A stretch of DNA of 64,000 nucleotides from Sphingomonas sp. Leaf67 (GCF_001421965.1 NZ_LMLP01000012.1:248805-312804), one strand, 5' to 3'. Positions 1 to 8,536 are shown, counted from the stretch's first letter. The notes: a model not told the origin generated them from the sequence alone. Program-made: numbers and translations.

Positions 1-3
1 ACA

Positions 4-1167
4 ATGTACGTCATGGTAGCGCTGGCATCGATCGTTGCCGGCATCATCCATGTCGTTCCGTGGGCGACCGGGCGGTTCGATAACTGGGCCGCATGGTGGG
101 GGTTCGGGCATATCCTGCTCGGTGTCACCGCGGCCGGCGCGGTGTTCCGCGATATGGGTGGTGGCGACTATATCGTCTGGCTGGGCAACCCGCTGGCAGT
201 GGTCGCCTATGCCGCGATCTTCATCGGCTTGCGCACCTTCGCCTATCCGGACGGCAGCAACCGGCTGATCCTCGCGGCGGCGCTGGTCGCGGCGACTCCG
301 CTGTTCTTCTCGGTCCGGATCGAGGAACTCGGGTTCCGGGTCGGGTATCTCAGCAGCCTGCGCGCGCTGTTCGACCTCGCCATCGTGCTGACCGCGATCC
401 GGCTGGCGCGACGCGAATCGCTGCATACCGCGTGGATCGTCGTCGCGCTGTTCGCGCCGACCGTGCCGCTGTTCGTCGCGCGATCATGGTCGGCCTATCA
501 CGGCGATATCGGCACCAGCCTGACGGGGATGAAGCACGGGCTGGGGGCGTGGCTGACCGTGCTGCCAATCTCGTTCATCATGTTTCGCGGTGTGTCGCTG
601 CTGACGATGGATGCCGAGCGCGGGCACCAGGCGCTGTCGGCGCTGCTCGAACGCGATCCGCTGACCGATGCCTATAACCGTGCCGGGTTCGACCGGCGGC
701 TGGCCCGTTGGCGGGGCGGGGGTGCGGTGCTGATGATCGACCTCGACCATTTCAAGCCGTTGAACGATCGCTGCGGCCATGCGGTGGGCGATGCGGCGCT
801 GGTCGCGCTGGTCCGCGCGACGTCGGCGGCCTTGCCCAAAGGGGGGCGGGTATTCCGCTGGGGCGGCGACGAATTCGTCTGCGTCCTGCCCGACGCCGAT
901 CAGGCGGGGGCCGATGCCACCGCCGCCGCCATCGCCGTCCGCTATGCCTATGCGATGACGGGGATCGCGCCGCCCGACCTGCCGGTCGCGCTCAGCATCG
1001 GTACCGCGGTCGGGACGCTCGACCATATCGCCGACCTGATCGTCGCTGCCGACCGCGACATGTACGTCGTCAAGCAGCGCAACCGCACCGAAACGCTGGT
1101 CGCGCAACGCAGCGTTTCCGAAATGCATCCCGTCATCGACTTGATTTCGCACACGCAACATGGTTGA
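4..1167 (+). CDS. Membrane-anchored diguanylate cyclase (GGDEF)
   Basis: Makes cyclic di-GMP from two GTP. The first ~205 residues are a hydrophobic multi-helix membrane sensor of no family I can name. A GGDEF domain follows (about 210-375) with the intact active-site motif GGDEF at residues 287-291 and an upstream DLDHFK metal/substrate motif. The RxxD inhibitory site expected five residues before GGDEF is absent, so product inhibition through that site is unlikely. There is no EAL domain. The ATG lies 3 bases from the window edge and no ribosome site can be seen, so the true start may be upstream. The sensed signal is unknown. Confidence 0.88.
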   Translation: MYVMVALASIVAGIIHVVPWATGRFDNWAAWWGFGHILLGVTAAGAVFRDMGGGDYIVWLGNPLAVVAYAAIFIGLRTFAYPDGSNRLILAAALVAATPLFFSVRIEELGFRVGYLSSLRALFDLAIVLTAIRLARRESLHTAWIVVALFAPTVPLFVARSWSAYHGDIGTSLTGMKHGLGAWLTVLPISFIMFRGVSLLTMDAERGHQALSALLERDPLTDAYNRAGFDRRLARWRGGGAVLMIDLDHFKPLNDRCGHAVGDAALVALVRATSAALPKGGRVFRWGGDEFVCVLPDADQAGADATAAAIAVRYAYAMTGIAPPDLPVALSIGTAVGTLDHIADLIVAADRDMYVVKQRNRTETLVAQRSVSEMHPVIDLISHTQHG

Positions 1168-1203
1168 GGCTGTGCAGGAGATGAACGGACGCGCCAGCAT
1201 CGG

Positions 1204-1311
1204 TTCACCGCCCCCAACTATATCTTGCCGCTGAAGAACGGGTCGTCCGCCGCCATGGCGATCGACCCGCTGTCGCGCACCATCCGGGTGTGCGACCGGG
1301 CAAGAGGATGA
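1204..1311 (+). other. Codon-biased open stretch with no start codon
   Basis: After the diguanylate cyclase TGA (1165-1167) the same frame stays open to a TGA at 1309-1311. Codons from about 1204 have strongly G/C third positions, typical of genes here, and read FTAPNYILPLKNGSS and onward. The only in-frame ATG is at 1255, too late to give much protein. An ATG at 1181 lies in another frame that stops early. This could be a small gene broken by a frameshift, or a readthrough tail of the upstream gene. Its TGA overlaps the ATG at 1308 of the next small ORF, which hints at translational coupling. Confidence 0.3.
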
Positions 1312-1463
1312 GACAGATGACAGCCAAGCGCACCGGATTCCTTCGCCATTTCGTCAGCGGCTTCGCCTTGGGCGCCGTCGCGCTGTTCGCGGTGCAGATC
1401 GCCGATCCGAGCGATGCGAAGTCGGTCCGTTCCGCACCGGCGGTCGTCGAACGCATCGGTTGA
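1308..1463 (+). CDS. Small single-helix membrane protein, 51 aa
   Basis: A short gene not recognised as a family. It can start at ATG 1308 or, in the same frame, at ATG 1317 (48 aa). An AGAGGA ribosome site at 1303-1308 is better spaced for the ATG at 1317. The product has a basic N-terminus, one hydrophobic segment (roughly residues 12-28, FVSGFALGAVALFAVQIA) and a short polar tail, as in small inner-membrane proteins. Codon use matches neighbouring genes. It precedes msrA by about 60 bases on the same strand. Function unknown. Confidence 0.5.
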   Translation: MRQMTAKRTGFLRHFVSGFALGAVALFAVQIADPSDAKSVRSAPAVVERIG

Positions 1464-1521
1464 TCTGGCGGGGCGCACGCTTGCGCCCCATCTCGGGTCG
1501 GTCCGCGTCAAGGAACCGACC

Positions 1522-2178
1522 ATGAAGCCCCTGCTACCCCTGTCGATCGCCGCCATCGGCCTTGCCGCTGCGCTGACGATCCAGCCCGCCACCGCCGAAC
1601 GCGCGGTCCCGGTTCCCGCCGTTGCCAGCGATGTGCCGGCCAGACCCGGCCTTGCCACCGCCGTGCTGGCGGGTGGCTGTTTCTGGGGCATGGAGGCGGT
1701 GTTCGAACGGGTGAAGGGCGTGCGATCGGTCGTCAGCGGCTATGCCGGCGGCACCCGTGCCACCGCGACCTACGATCAGGTATCGACCGAACGCACCGGC
1801 CATGCCGAGGCGATCCGCATCACCTACGACCCGCGAATCGTCAGCTATGGTACGTTGCTGCGCCTGTATTTCTCGGTCGCGCACGATCCGACACAGGTCG
1901 ACGGCCAATATCCCGATCGCGGCCCCAGCTATCGCTCGGCGATCTTTGCGCAGACTCCCGAACAGGCGGCGGTGGCGCGCCGCTATATCGCGCAACTGAC
2001 CCGGGCAAAGGCCTTCCCCAAGCCGATCGCGACGAAGGTCGAGACGGGTGCCTTCTACCCCGCCGAAGCCGATCATCAGGATTTCGCACGCCGGAATCCG
2101 TCGCATCCCTATATCATGCGCTGGGACAAGCCGAAGGTCGCGGCGGCACGGGCGGCGTATCCGGGGCTGGTCGGCTAG
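1522..2178 (+). CDS. msrA: Peptide-methionine (S)-S-oxide reductase MsrA, exported form
   Basis: Repairs oxidised methionine (the S-sulfoxide) in proteins. The 218-residue product begins with a signal peptide (hydrophobic core 3-20, likely cut after ATA at 23-25). The MsrA fold follows with the catalytic motif GCFWGME, nucleophile Cys53. The family core GHAEAIRI and the C-terminal ADHQDF segment are present. The start at 1522 has an AAGGA ribosome site at 1510-1514 and gives the clean signal peptide; the frame is open further upstream without one. Export suggests periplasmic repair. No msrB is adjacent. The stop codon TAG coincides with the edge of a palindromic repeat. Confidence 0.93.
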   Translation: MKPLLPLSIAAIGLAAALTIQPATAERAVPVPAVASDVPARPGLATAVLAGGCFWGMEAVFERVKGVRSVVSGYAGGTRATATYDQVSTERTGHAEAIRITYDPRIVSYGTLLRLYFSVAHDPTQVDGQYPDRGPSYRSAIFAQTPEQAAVARRYIAQLTRAKAFPKPIATKVETGAFYPAEADHQDFARRNPSHPYIMRWDKPKVAAARAAYPGLVG

Positions 2179-2366
2179 AAGAAGATTCGGTTTCACGCGA
2201 AGGCGCGGAGACGCGAAGGAGGGTGCGGCTCCCCCGATCGTTCCGCGTCAGCGGAACCCTCCAAATCGGTGGAAGCGCAGCCGACAGGAGATCGCTACGC
2301 GATCGGGTGGCAGCGAGTGAAACCTCTTCGCGTCTTCGTGCCTTCGCGTGAAAACCACCTTACTGC
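2179..2366. repeat. Family A palindromic element, copy 1
   Basis: The gap between msrA and the DUF1489 gene holds one imperfect inverted repeat. The left arm (about 2191-2219) reads TTTCACGCGAAGGCGCGG, then AGACGCGAAG. The right arm (about 2326-2353) is its complement with a few changes. A variable centre lies between. Similar elements lie at 32241-32402, 36026-36190 and 60941-61078. The left edge AAGAAGATT directly abuts the msrA TAG. Confidence 0.85.
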
Positions 2367-2765
2367 CTACAGCAACCCCAACGCCATCAACTCGCCAATG
2401 AGACGCGGCGGCAGTTCATCCGCGCCCGTCCCCGCGCCACCCAGATCGGCGGGGGCATCGGCTTCCTCCAGATAGCGCCAGCCCTGATGCGCGCGCTTGG
2501 GTCGCGCCTCGACCAGCACCAGCTTTGGTCCCAGATGGATCGCAACCCGCCCGCCCTCCGCCTCGCCGAAGCCAAGGATCGGCGAACGCGCGACCAGCCG
2601 GTGCTTCAGGATCCAGAACAGCGACCCGCCCGCGATCTCGGCAGCGCGTTTCGGCAGATAGCGGGTGGTCAGCGCCCCGCCCTCGGCATGGCGCGTGGCC
2701 AGCCGTTCGGCGAGTTGTTCCACCGATTCGATGGCGAAGGCGACTTTGGTGAGATGCAGCGGCAC
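2367..2765 (-). CDS. DUF1489 family protein
   Basis: A 132-residue protein of the DUF1489 family, a conserved alphaproteobacterial family of unknown function. The family signature is seen as an N-terminal PLHLTKVAF, then YLPKRAAEI, GGSLFWILKHRLVARSPILG and a basic-aromatic tail. I chose the GTG at 2765 because relatives start with MPLHL; an in-frame GTG at 2774 would add three residues. It lies about 30 bases downstream of mgtE on the same strand and is probably cotranscribed with it. No signal peptide or membrane helix is evident. Confidence 0.75.
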   Translation of the reverse strand: MPLHLTKVAFAIESVEQLAERLATRHAEGGALTTRYLPKRAAEIAGGSLFWILKHRLVARSPILGFGEAEGGRVAIHLGPKLVLVEARPKRAHQGWRYLEEADAPADLGGAGTGADELPPRLIGELMALGLL

Positions 2766-2796
2766 GCGACCCACATGGGAAGCGCAGTCGCGCGCC

Positions 2797-4188
2797 TCAA
2801 GCCGTCAGTCCGCTGACCGTCGCAAGCCCGAGAAACACGAGAAACCCCATGGAATCGGTGGTCATCGTCACGAAGATCGACGAGGCGACCGCCGGGTCGG
2901 CATTGAACCGGTCGAGCGTCAGCGGCACGAACACGCCGGCAAAGCCGGCGATGACGACGTTCAGCAGCATCGCGGTGCCGATCACCGCCCCCAGTTGCGG
3001 GTTGCCGAACCAGAGCGTCACGCCCGTCCCGATCAGGGCGGCGACGGTCAGCCCGTTCATCAGCGCGATCACCATTTCGCGCCGGATCGCGCGCAGCGTG
3101 TTGGACTGGGTCAGTTGATTGGTGGCCAGCGCGCGCACGGTGACCGCCATGGTCTGCGTGCCAGCATTGCCGCCCAGACCGGCGACGATCGGCATCAACG
3201 CCGCCAGCGTCACCATCCGGTCGATCGTCGCGCCGAATGCGCCGATGATCGTCGCGGGCAACAGCGCGGTGATCAGATTGGTGATCAGCCACCGCACGCG
3301 CGCCTTGTACGAATCGCGGATCGGTTCGTTGATGTCGCCTTCGCCGGCACCCGACAGCAGCAGCGCGTCCTCGCCCGCCTCGGCCTGGATGATGTGGACG
3401 ACGTCGTCGACGGTGATCATGCCGACCAGCCGCCCGCTGCCATCGACCACCGCCGCGGAGATCAGCGCATATTTCTGGAAACGGAGCGCGACTTCTTCCT
3501 GATCCATGTCGACCGGGATCAGCGTCTGTTCGCGCGCCATCACGTCGCCGATCGCAACGTCGCGCGGCGTCCGGAGAATCCACGATAACTGGCAGGTGCC
3601 GATCGGTTTGTGCGCCGGATCGACCACGAAGATTTCCCAGAAATCGGTGGTCAGCACCTCGTCGGCGCGCAGATAGTCGAGCGCGTCGCCGACGCTCCAG
3701 TGTTCGGGCACCGCGACCAGTTCGCGCTGCATCAACCGGCCGGCGGATTCCTCGGGGTAGGACAGCGCCTCCTCGATCGCGGCGCGATCGTCGGGGTCGA
3801 GCGCGCGCAGCACCGCGCGCTGGTCGGCGTCGTCGAGATCCTCGATGATTGCGACCGCGTCGTCGGTGTCGAGCTGTGCGGCGAGATCGGCGACCTGCGT
3901 CGTGGTCAGCGCGTCGATGACCGCGTCGCGCACCCAGTCGTTCATTTCAGCGAGCACGTCGCCGTTCAGCCGCTCGGCGATCGCCGCCGCCAGCGCCGCG
4001 CGCTGTTCGCCCGGCACCAGTTCGAACAGGTCGGCCAGATCGGCGGGGTGGAGCGGCTCGACCAGCTCGCGCGCCGCCTCGTCGTCGCCGCGGTCGACCG
4101 CTTCGCAAACGGCGCGGACGAATTCGGGCTTCAGCCGGTCGTCCTCGTCCAGTTCGCTGGTCGTTTCGGGAAGGTCGAGTTCGGTCAT
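2797..4188 (-). CDS. mgtE: Magnesium transporter MgtE
   Basis: Magnesium channel of the inner membrane. The 463-residue protein has the full MgtE order: an acidic helical N domain (about 1-150), a CBS-domain pair that senses cytoplasmic Mg2+ (about 150-280), and five membrane helices. The pore-lining signature appears as GGNAGTQT near residues 336-343. The start at 4188 is preceded on the minus strand by a GGAGGG ribosome site (4196-4201); a longer in-frame start at 4248 lacks similar support. The DUF1489 gene follows closely. Confidence 0.95.
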   Translation of the reverse strand: MTELDLPETTSELDEDDRLKPEFVRAVCEAVDRGDDEAARELVEPLHPADLADLFELVPGEQRAALAAAIAERLNGDVLAEMNDWVRDAVIDALTTTQVADLAAQLDTDDAVAIIEDLDDADQRAVLRALDPDDRAAIEEALSYPEESAGRLMQRELVAVPEHWSVGDALDYLRADEVLTTDFWEIFVVDPAHKPIGTCQLSWILRTPRDVAIGDVMAREQTLIPVDMDQEEVALRFQKYALISAAVVDGSGRLVGMITVDDVVHIIQAEAGEDALLLSGAGEGDINEPIRDSYKARVRWLITNLITALLPATIIGAFGATIDRMVTLAALMPIVAGLGGNAGTQTMAVTVRALATNQLTQSNTLRAIRREMVIALMNGLTVAALIGTGVTLWFGNPQLGAVIGTAMLLNVVIAGFAGVFVPLTLDRFNADPAVASSIFVTMTTDSMGFLVFLGLATVSGLTA

Positions 4189-4312
4189 GGGTGCAACCCT
4201 CCTGCCACGTGCGTCCGGCCGCTGTAGCCATGCTGCACCGCCGTGCAAACCCTGTGCGGTTGCCAGTGCCCCTCCGGCACCCTAGCTAGGCGCGACTTTC
4301 AAGGAGCTTTCA

Positions 4313-4774
4313 ATGGCCGATACCCCCAGCACGCTCGTGATGACGCTCGACACGGGCGAAGTGCGGATCAAGCTGCGCCCCGATCTGGCGCCGAACCATG
4401 TCGAACGCATCGTCAAGCTTGCCGACTCGGGCTTCTACGACGGCGTGGTGTTCCACCGCGTGATCGACGGTTTCATGGCGCAGGGCGGCGACGGCGGTCG
4501 CGGCGACGGCACCGGCGGGTCGAAGGAACCGAACCTCAAGCAGGAATTCAACGCCGAACCGCATGTGCGCGGCGTGTGTTCGATGGCGCGGACGCAGGAC
4601 CCGAACTCGGCCAACAGCCAGTTCTTCATCTGCCTCGACGATGCGACCTTCCTCGACCGTCAGTACACGGTGTGGGGCGTGGTCGAGAGCGGCATGGACG
4701 CCGTCGACGCGCTGCCCAAGGGCGAACCGCCCCGCAACCCGGGCAAGATCGTGACCGCGCGCAGCGAGGCGTAA
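4313..4774 (+). CDS. Cyclophilin-type peptidyl-prolyl cis-trans isomerase
   Basis: Catalyses cis-trans isomerisation of proline peptide bonds during protein folding. The 153-residue protein is a single cyclophilin domain with the hallmark FHRVIDGFMAQGGD (about 47-60) and the SANSQFFI segment that forms the active site. There is no signal peptide, so it acts in the cytoplasm, like E. coli PpiB. The start is supported by AAGGAG at 4301-4306, seven bases upstream. It is transcribed divergently from mgtE. Downstream lies a long run of inverted repeats. Confidence 0.94.
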   Translation: MADTPSTLVMTLDTGEVRIKLRPDLAPNHVERIVKLADSGFYDGVVFHRVIDGFMAQGGDGGRGDGTGGSKEPNLKQEFNAEPHVRGVCSMARTQDPNSANSQFFICLDDATFLDRQYTVWGVVESGMDAVDALPKGEPPRNPGKIVTARSEA

Positions 4775-4794
4775 GGTCTAACGCCTAACGCCCT

Positions 4795-5015
4795 TCGTCA
4801 TTCCCGCGCAGCCGGGAATCCATTGCCGTTGGCGGTTCGGTTCGATCGCCGAGGTCAGCGTGTATGGACCCCCGCCTTTGCGGGGGTGACGAAGGTGGCT
4901 TGGCATATCCCCGATCCGTCATTCCGGCGCAGGCCGGAATCCATTGTGTCGGGTGGTCTCGATCGATAGCAACCGTGCACCCAGCCATGGGTTCCTGCCT
5001 TCCCCGGAATGACGG
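4795..5015. repeat. Family D palindromic repeats, tandem group
   Basis: Between the cyclophilin gene and the LysR gene lie several short hairpin units, each a GTCATTCC-type arm with its complement in opposite orientation (at about 4795-4833, 4864-4894, 4917-4948 and 4987-5015). The arms pair as CCGGAAT/ATTCCGG or CCCCCG/CGGGGG stems. The same unit type recurs at 17018-17110, 40524-40606 and 43183-43212. No coding potential is seen in this gap. Confidence 0.8.
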
Positions 5016-5041
5016 ACGCAGCGGCGAAGGCGCTCCCGCCC

Positions 5042-5929
5042 CTACTCCGCCGGCGCGCCCAGCGCCTTGACCAGCCAGTCGTGAAACAGCTTCACCGGCC
5101 GCTGCTGCAACATGCGCGGGCGGCACACGAACCAGTGGCTGTAGGTCGAATTGACCGCCCGATCGAACAGCGGCACCAGCCGGTCGTCGCGGGCCGTCTC
5201 GAAATGCGATTCGAGCATGAAGGCGACGCCAAGCCCCTGCGCCGCCGCTTCCAGCATCAACGTGCCCGAATCGAACCGGTCGATCGCGGCGGGCTCAAGG
5301 TCGGGCAGGCCGGCGGCGTGCATCCAGTCGGAAAAGGTATCGGGCATGTCGCGGTGGATCAGCGCGGTATGCTGCGCCAGTTGCGCGGGATCGGTGATCG
5401 GCGATCGATCGATCAACGCCCGTCCGGCGATGGCATAGACGCGGTTCCGGTCGAGTCGCCGGGCATAGAGCGCCGGGTCGATCGCATGGTCCAGCACGAT
5501 CGCGACGTCGATCCCTTCGCCCAGCCGCCCCAGCCCGTGATGCGCGGTATCGAAATCGAGATGCAGTTCGGGATGCTGGTCATGCAGGTCGCCCATGCGC
5601 GGCATCAGCCGCTGGATCGCGAACAGCGGCAGGACGCCCAGCCGCAGCCGCAGCACCTCGACCGCGCCCGACATCTGTTCGACCGCATCGGACAGTGTGT
5701 CGAGCGCGCCCGACAGCAGCGTCAGCAAGCGTTCGCCATCGTCGTTCAGGCGCAATGCCTGATGCCGTCGTTCGAACAGCGGTTTGCCGATGAAGCGTTC
5801 GAGCGCCTGCACCCGGCGGCTGAGCGCGGGCGACGACAGCGCCAGTTCGTCGGCGGCAAGTTTGACCGATCCGAGGCGCGCGACGTGCACGAAGGCTTCG
5901 ATGGCGGTCAATGGCGGAAGGCGACGCAT
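5042..5929 (-). CDS. LysR-family transcriptional regulator (GcvA-like)
   Basis: A 295-residue DNA-binding regulator. The N-terminal winged helix-turn-helix (about 1-60: LTAIEAFVHVARLGSVKLAADEL, then SSPALSRRVQALE) is typical of LysR proteins and closest in flavour to the GcvA/AmpR group. The rest (about 90-290) is the periplasmic-binding-protein-like effector domain. I chose the ATG at 5929 because it gives the standard LysR N-terminus; a frame open to 6091 adds non-homologous residues. No obvious target operon is adjacent. The next gene on the right is a divergent AAA ATPase. The effector is unknown. Confidence 0.9.
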   Translation of the reverse strand: MRRLPPLTAIEAFVHVARLGSVKLAADELALSSPALSRRVQALERFIGKPLFERRHQALRLNDDGERLLTLLSGALDTLSDAVEQMSGAVEVLRLRLGVLPLFAIQRLMPRMGDLHDQHPELHLDFDTAHHGLGRLGEGIDVAIVLDHAIDPALYARRLDRNRVYAIAGRALIDRSPITDPAQLAQHTALIHRDMPDTFSDWMHAAGLPDLEPAAIDRFDSGTLMLEAAAQGLGVAFMLESHFETARDDRLVPLFDRAVNSTYSHWFVCRPRMLQQRPVKLFHDWLVKALGAPAE

Positions 5930-6110
5930 CCGATACCCTAACTTCGTTGCGGTGCGATACAGGCTGCACCGCGATTGTCCGTATGGCAACTGCCGACCGG
6001 AGGCGTGTTGCAGAAACTGCAATATCGATTGCTTCGTTCGCACTTGCACAAAAATACGCCGCGCTGCAATCAGAGCAGGCCTTTCAGGCATCCTCTCCTA
6101 AAAACTTTCC

Positions 6111-6139
6111 GGCCGGTCCTTTGTGACCGGCCTTTTTTT
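6111..6139 (+). terminator. Strong intrinsic terminator without an upstream gene
   Basis: A perfect 8-bp stem (GGCCGGTC at 6111-6118 with GACCGGCC at 6125-6132), a six-base loop and seven Ts at 6133-6139. This is a textbook rho-independent terminator on the plus strand. The nearest gene to its left is on the minus strand, so its own transcript must start between about 5930 and 6110: an unrecognised small RNA or a leader to the AAA ATPase gene. Confidence 0.8.
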
Positions 6140-6205
6140 CGTCTTGTTGCCGGCGGCGCACCGCCCATATCCGCCGTTCGGTTGCGTTGAGCATGGCAGG
6201 AATAG

Positions 6206-8494
6206 ATGGCGGACAGCGAAACAGGCGGACGGCGGTTGCAGGTAGCGAATGCGCGGCCCGAGGATAGCGGGCGCGGCATCGCCCATCTCCCGCGATCGGT
6301 CATGGCATTGCTCGGCATCAACGAGGGCGACGTGGTCGAGATCGTCGGCAAGAAGACGACGCCCGCGCGCGCCATCGCCCCCTATCCCGAGGATGAAGGC
6401 CTCGACATCGTTCGCATCGACGGGTTGCAGCGCGCCAATGCCGGCGTTGGGTCGGGCGACCAGGTCGAGGTCCGGAAGGCCGAATCGCGCCCGGCCACCC
6501 GCGTCGTCTTCGCACCCGCACAGCAGAATTTGCGGCTGCAGGGATCGTCGAACGCGCTCAAGCGCACCTTTTTCGGGCGACCGCTGTGTCAGGGCGATAT
6601 CGTCGCCACCACCGGCCACCAGCGCGTCGATAATCTGTCGCCCAATGTCCGCCGCTATGTGAACGCGCCGGCCTTTTCGTTGCAGGAAATCCGCCTCCTC
6701 GTCGTCTCGGCGACGCCCAAGGGCGTGGTGCATATCGACGAATCGACCGAGATCGAGCTGCGGTCGGAATATGAGACGCCGCGTGAGACGCGCCGGGCCG
6801 ACGTCACCTATGACGATATCGGCGGCATGGGGCAGACCATCGACCAGTTGCGTGAGATGGTCGAACTGCCGCTGCGCTATCCCGAATTGTTCCAGCGCTT
6901 GGGCGTCGATCCGCCCAAGGGCGTGTTGCTGCACGGGCCGCCCGGCACCGGCAAGACGCGGCTCGCGCGCGCCGTCGCCAACGAATCCGACGCCGAATTC
7001 TTTCTGATCAACGGTCCCGAGATCATGGGGTCGGCGTACGGCGAATCGGAAAAGCGGCTGCGCGAGGTGTTCGAGGAAGCGACCAAGGCATCGCCGTCGA
7101 TCGTGTTCATCGATGAGATCGATTCGATTGCCCCGAAACGCGGGCAGGTGTCGGGCGAGGCCGAAAAGCGGCTGGTCGCGCAGTTGCTGACGCTGATGGA
7201 CGGGCTCGAATCGCGCGCCAACATCGTCGTCATCGCCGCGACCAACCGGCCCGAGGCGATCGACGAAGCGCTGCGCCGGCCGGGCCGGTTCGACCGCGAG
7301 ATCGTGGTCGGGGTGCCCGACGAACGCGGGCGGCGCGAGATTCTGGGCATCCACACCCGCGGCATGCCGCTCGACGAACATGTCGATCTGGGCGAGCTGT
7401 CGCGCACCACCTATGGCTTCGTCGGCGCCGATCTGGCGGCACTGACCCGCGAGGCGGCGATCGATTCGGTGCGGCGGATCATGCCGCGCATCGACCTGTC
7501 CGCGGGCACGATCCCGCAGGACGTGCTCGACAGCCTGTCGGTCACCCGTGACGATTTCGTCGAGGCGCTGAAGCGCGTGCAGCCCAGCGCGATGCGCGAG
7601 GTGATGGTGCAGGCCCCGACCGTACGTTGGGACGATGTCGGCGGTCTCGACGATGCGCAGGTGCGGTTGAAGGAAGGCGTCGAGCTGCCGCTCAAGTCGC
7701 CCGAATCCTTCCGCCGCCTCGGCATCCGGCCGGCAAAGGGCTTCCTGCTTTATGGCCCGCCCGGCACCGGCAAGACGCTGTTGGCGAAGGCGGTCGCGCG
7801 CGAGGCGGAGGCGAATTTCATCGCCACCAAGTCGAGCGACCTGCTGTCGAAATGGTATGGCGAGAGCGAACAGCAGATCGCGCGCCTGTTCGCCCGCGCG
7901 CGACAGGTCGCCCCGACGGTCATCTTCATCGACGAGCTCGACTCGCTGGTGCCCGCACGCGGCGGTGGCCTCGGCGAACCGCAGGTGACCGAGCGGGTCG
8001 TGAACACGATCCTTGCGGAGATGGACGGGCTGGAGGAACTGCAATCGGTGGTCGTGATCGGTGCGACCAACCGGCCGAACATGGTCGATCCCGCGTTGCT
8101 GCGCCCCGGCCGGTTCGACGAACTGATCTATGTCGGCGTACCCGACCGCGCGGGGCGCGCGCGCATCCTCGGCATCCAGACGCAGAAGATGCCGCTGGCC
8201 GACGATGTCGATCTGGATGTCGTCGCCGCCCGGACCGACCGGTTCACCGGTGCCGATCTGGAAGACGTGGTCCGCCGCGCCGGCCTGTTCGCGCTGCGGG
8301 AGTCGCTGGAGACACGTGCAGTGACGATGGCCCATTTCGACGCGGCGCTCGGCGAATCGCGGGCGTCGGTGACGCCGGAAATGGAGGAGGAATATCGCGC
8401 GATGTCGTCAAAGTTGAAGCAGGATGCGCTGTCCATCCAGCCGCTGGGCTTCATCACGCCCGGCATGGTCGAGGGGCGCGGTCCGAAAGGATAG
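6206..8494 (+). CDS. CDC48/VCP-type double AAA ATPase
   Basis: A 762-residue hexameric unfoldase-type ATPase. The order is an N-terminal CDC48 double-psi-barrel-like region (about 10-190), then two AAA modules. D1 has Walker A GPPGTGKT at 244-251 and Walker B FIDEID; D2 has Walker A GPPGTGKT at 517-524 and Walker B FIDELD. Both carry the ATNRP and RPGRFD segments, so both sites look active. The architecture matches archaeal VAT and eukaryotic p97. Homologues occur in some bacteria, including alphaproteobacteria, but substrates and cofactors there are poorly known. A CAGGAA ribosome site lies just upstream of ATG 6206. It is not in an obvious operon. Confidence 0.93.
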   Translation: MADSETGGRRLQVANARPEDSGRGIAHLPRSVMALLGINEGDVVEIVGKKTTPARAIAPYPEDEGLDIVRIDGLQRANAGVGSGDQVEVRKAESRPATRVVFAPAQQNLRLQGSSNALKRTFFGRPLCQGDIVATTGHQRVDNLSPNVRRYVNAPAFSLQEIRLLVVSATPKGVVHIDESTEIELRSEYETPRETRRADVTYDDIGGMGQTIDQLREMVELPLRYPELFQRLGVDPPKGVLLHGPPGTGKTRLARAVANESDAEFFLINGPEIMGSAYGESEKRLREVFEEATKASPSIVFIDEIDSIAPKRGQVSGEAEKRLVAQLLTLMDGLESRANIVVIAATNRPEAIDEALRRPGRFDREIVVGVPDERGRREILGIHTRGMPLDEHVDLGELSRTTYGFVGADLAALTREAAIDSVRRIMPRIDLSAGTIPQDVLDSLSVTRDDFVEALKRVQPSAMREVMVQAPTVRWDDVGGLDDAQVRLKEGVELPLKSPESFRRLGIRPAKGFLLYGPPGTGKTLLAKAVAREAEANFIATKSSDLLSKWYGESEQQIARLFARARQVAPTVIFIDELDSLVPARGGGLGEPQVTERVVNTILAEMDGLEELQSVVVIGATNRPNMVDPALLRPGRFDELIYVGVPDRAGRARILGIQTQKMPLADDVDLDVVAARTDRFTGADLEDVVRRAGLFALRESLETRAVTMAHFDAALGESRASVTPEMEEEYRAMSSKLKQDALSIQPLGFITPGMVEGRGPKG

Positions 8495-8503
8495 CGCCGT
8501 TCG

Positions 8504-8536
8504 CGCGTCACGCCGGACCCGGTTCGGGGTGACGCG
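8504..8536. repeat. Stem-loop downstream of the AAA ATPase gene
   Basis: CGCGTCAC at 8504-8511 pairs with GTGACGCG at 8529-8536, with further GC-rich complementarity inside. No T-run follows. It could act as an RNA-stabilising or weak termination hairpin. The rest of the gap to 8688 shows nothing recognisable. Confidence 0.55.

Noticed and set aside
4795..5015. Repeated units near 4.8-5.0 kb considered as a CRISPR array
   Set aside because: Units are hairpins in alternating orientation with irregular spacing and no spacers of constant length; the same unit recurs singly elsewhere.
5982..6126. Short plus-strand ORF (48 codons from ATG 5982) ending inside the terminator
   Set aside because: Third positions are not G/C-biased, no ribosome site is seen and the stop falls within the terminator stem, so it is more likely non-coding.
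6098..8335. A 745-codon open frame antisense to the CDC48-type gene, rich in Arg, His, Asp and Gln
   Set aside because: Its composition is what reverse frames of GC-rich genes give, and the sense strand has two intact AAA domains. Similar long antisense frames over dnaN, sppA, thiC and prsR were rejected for the same reason.
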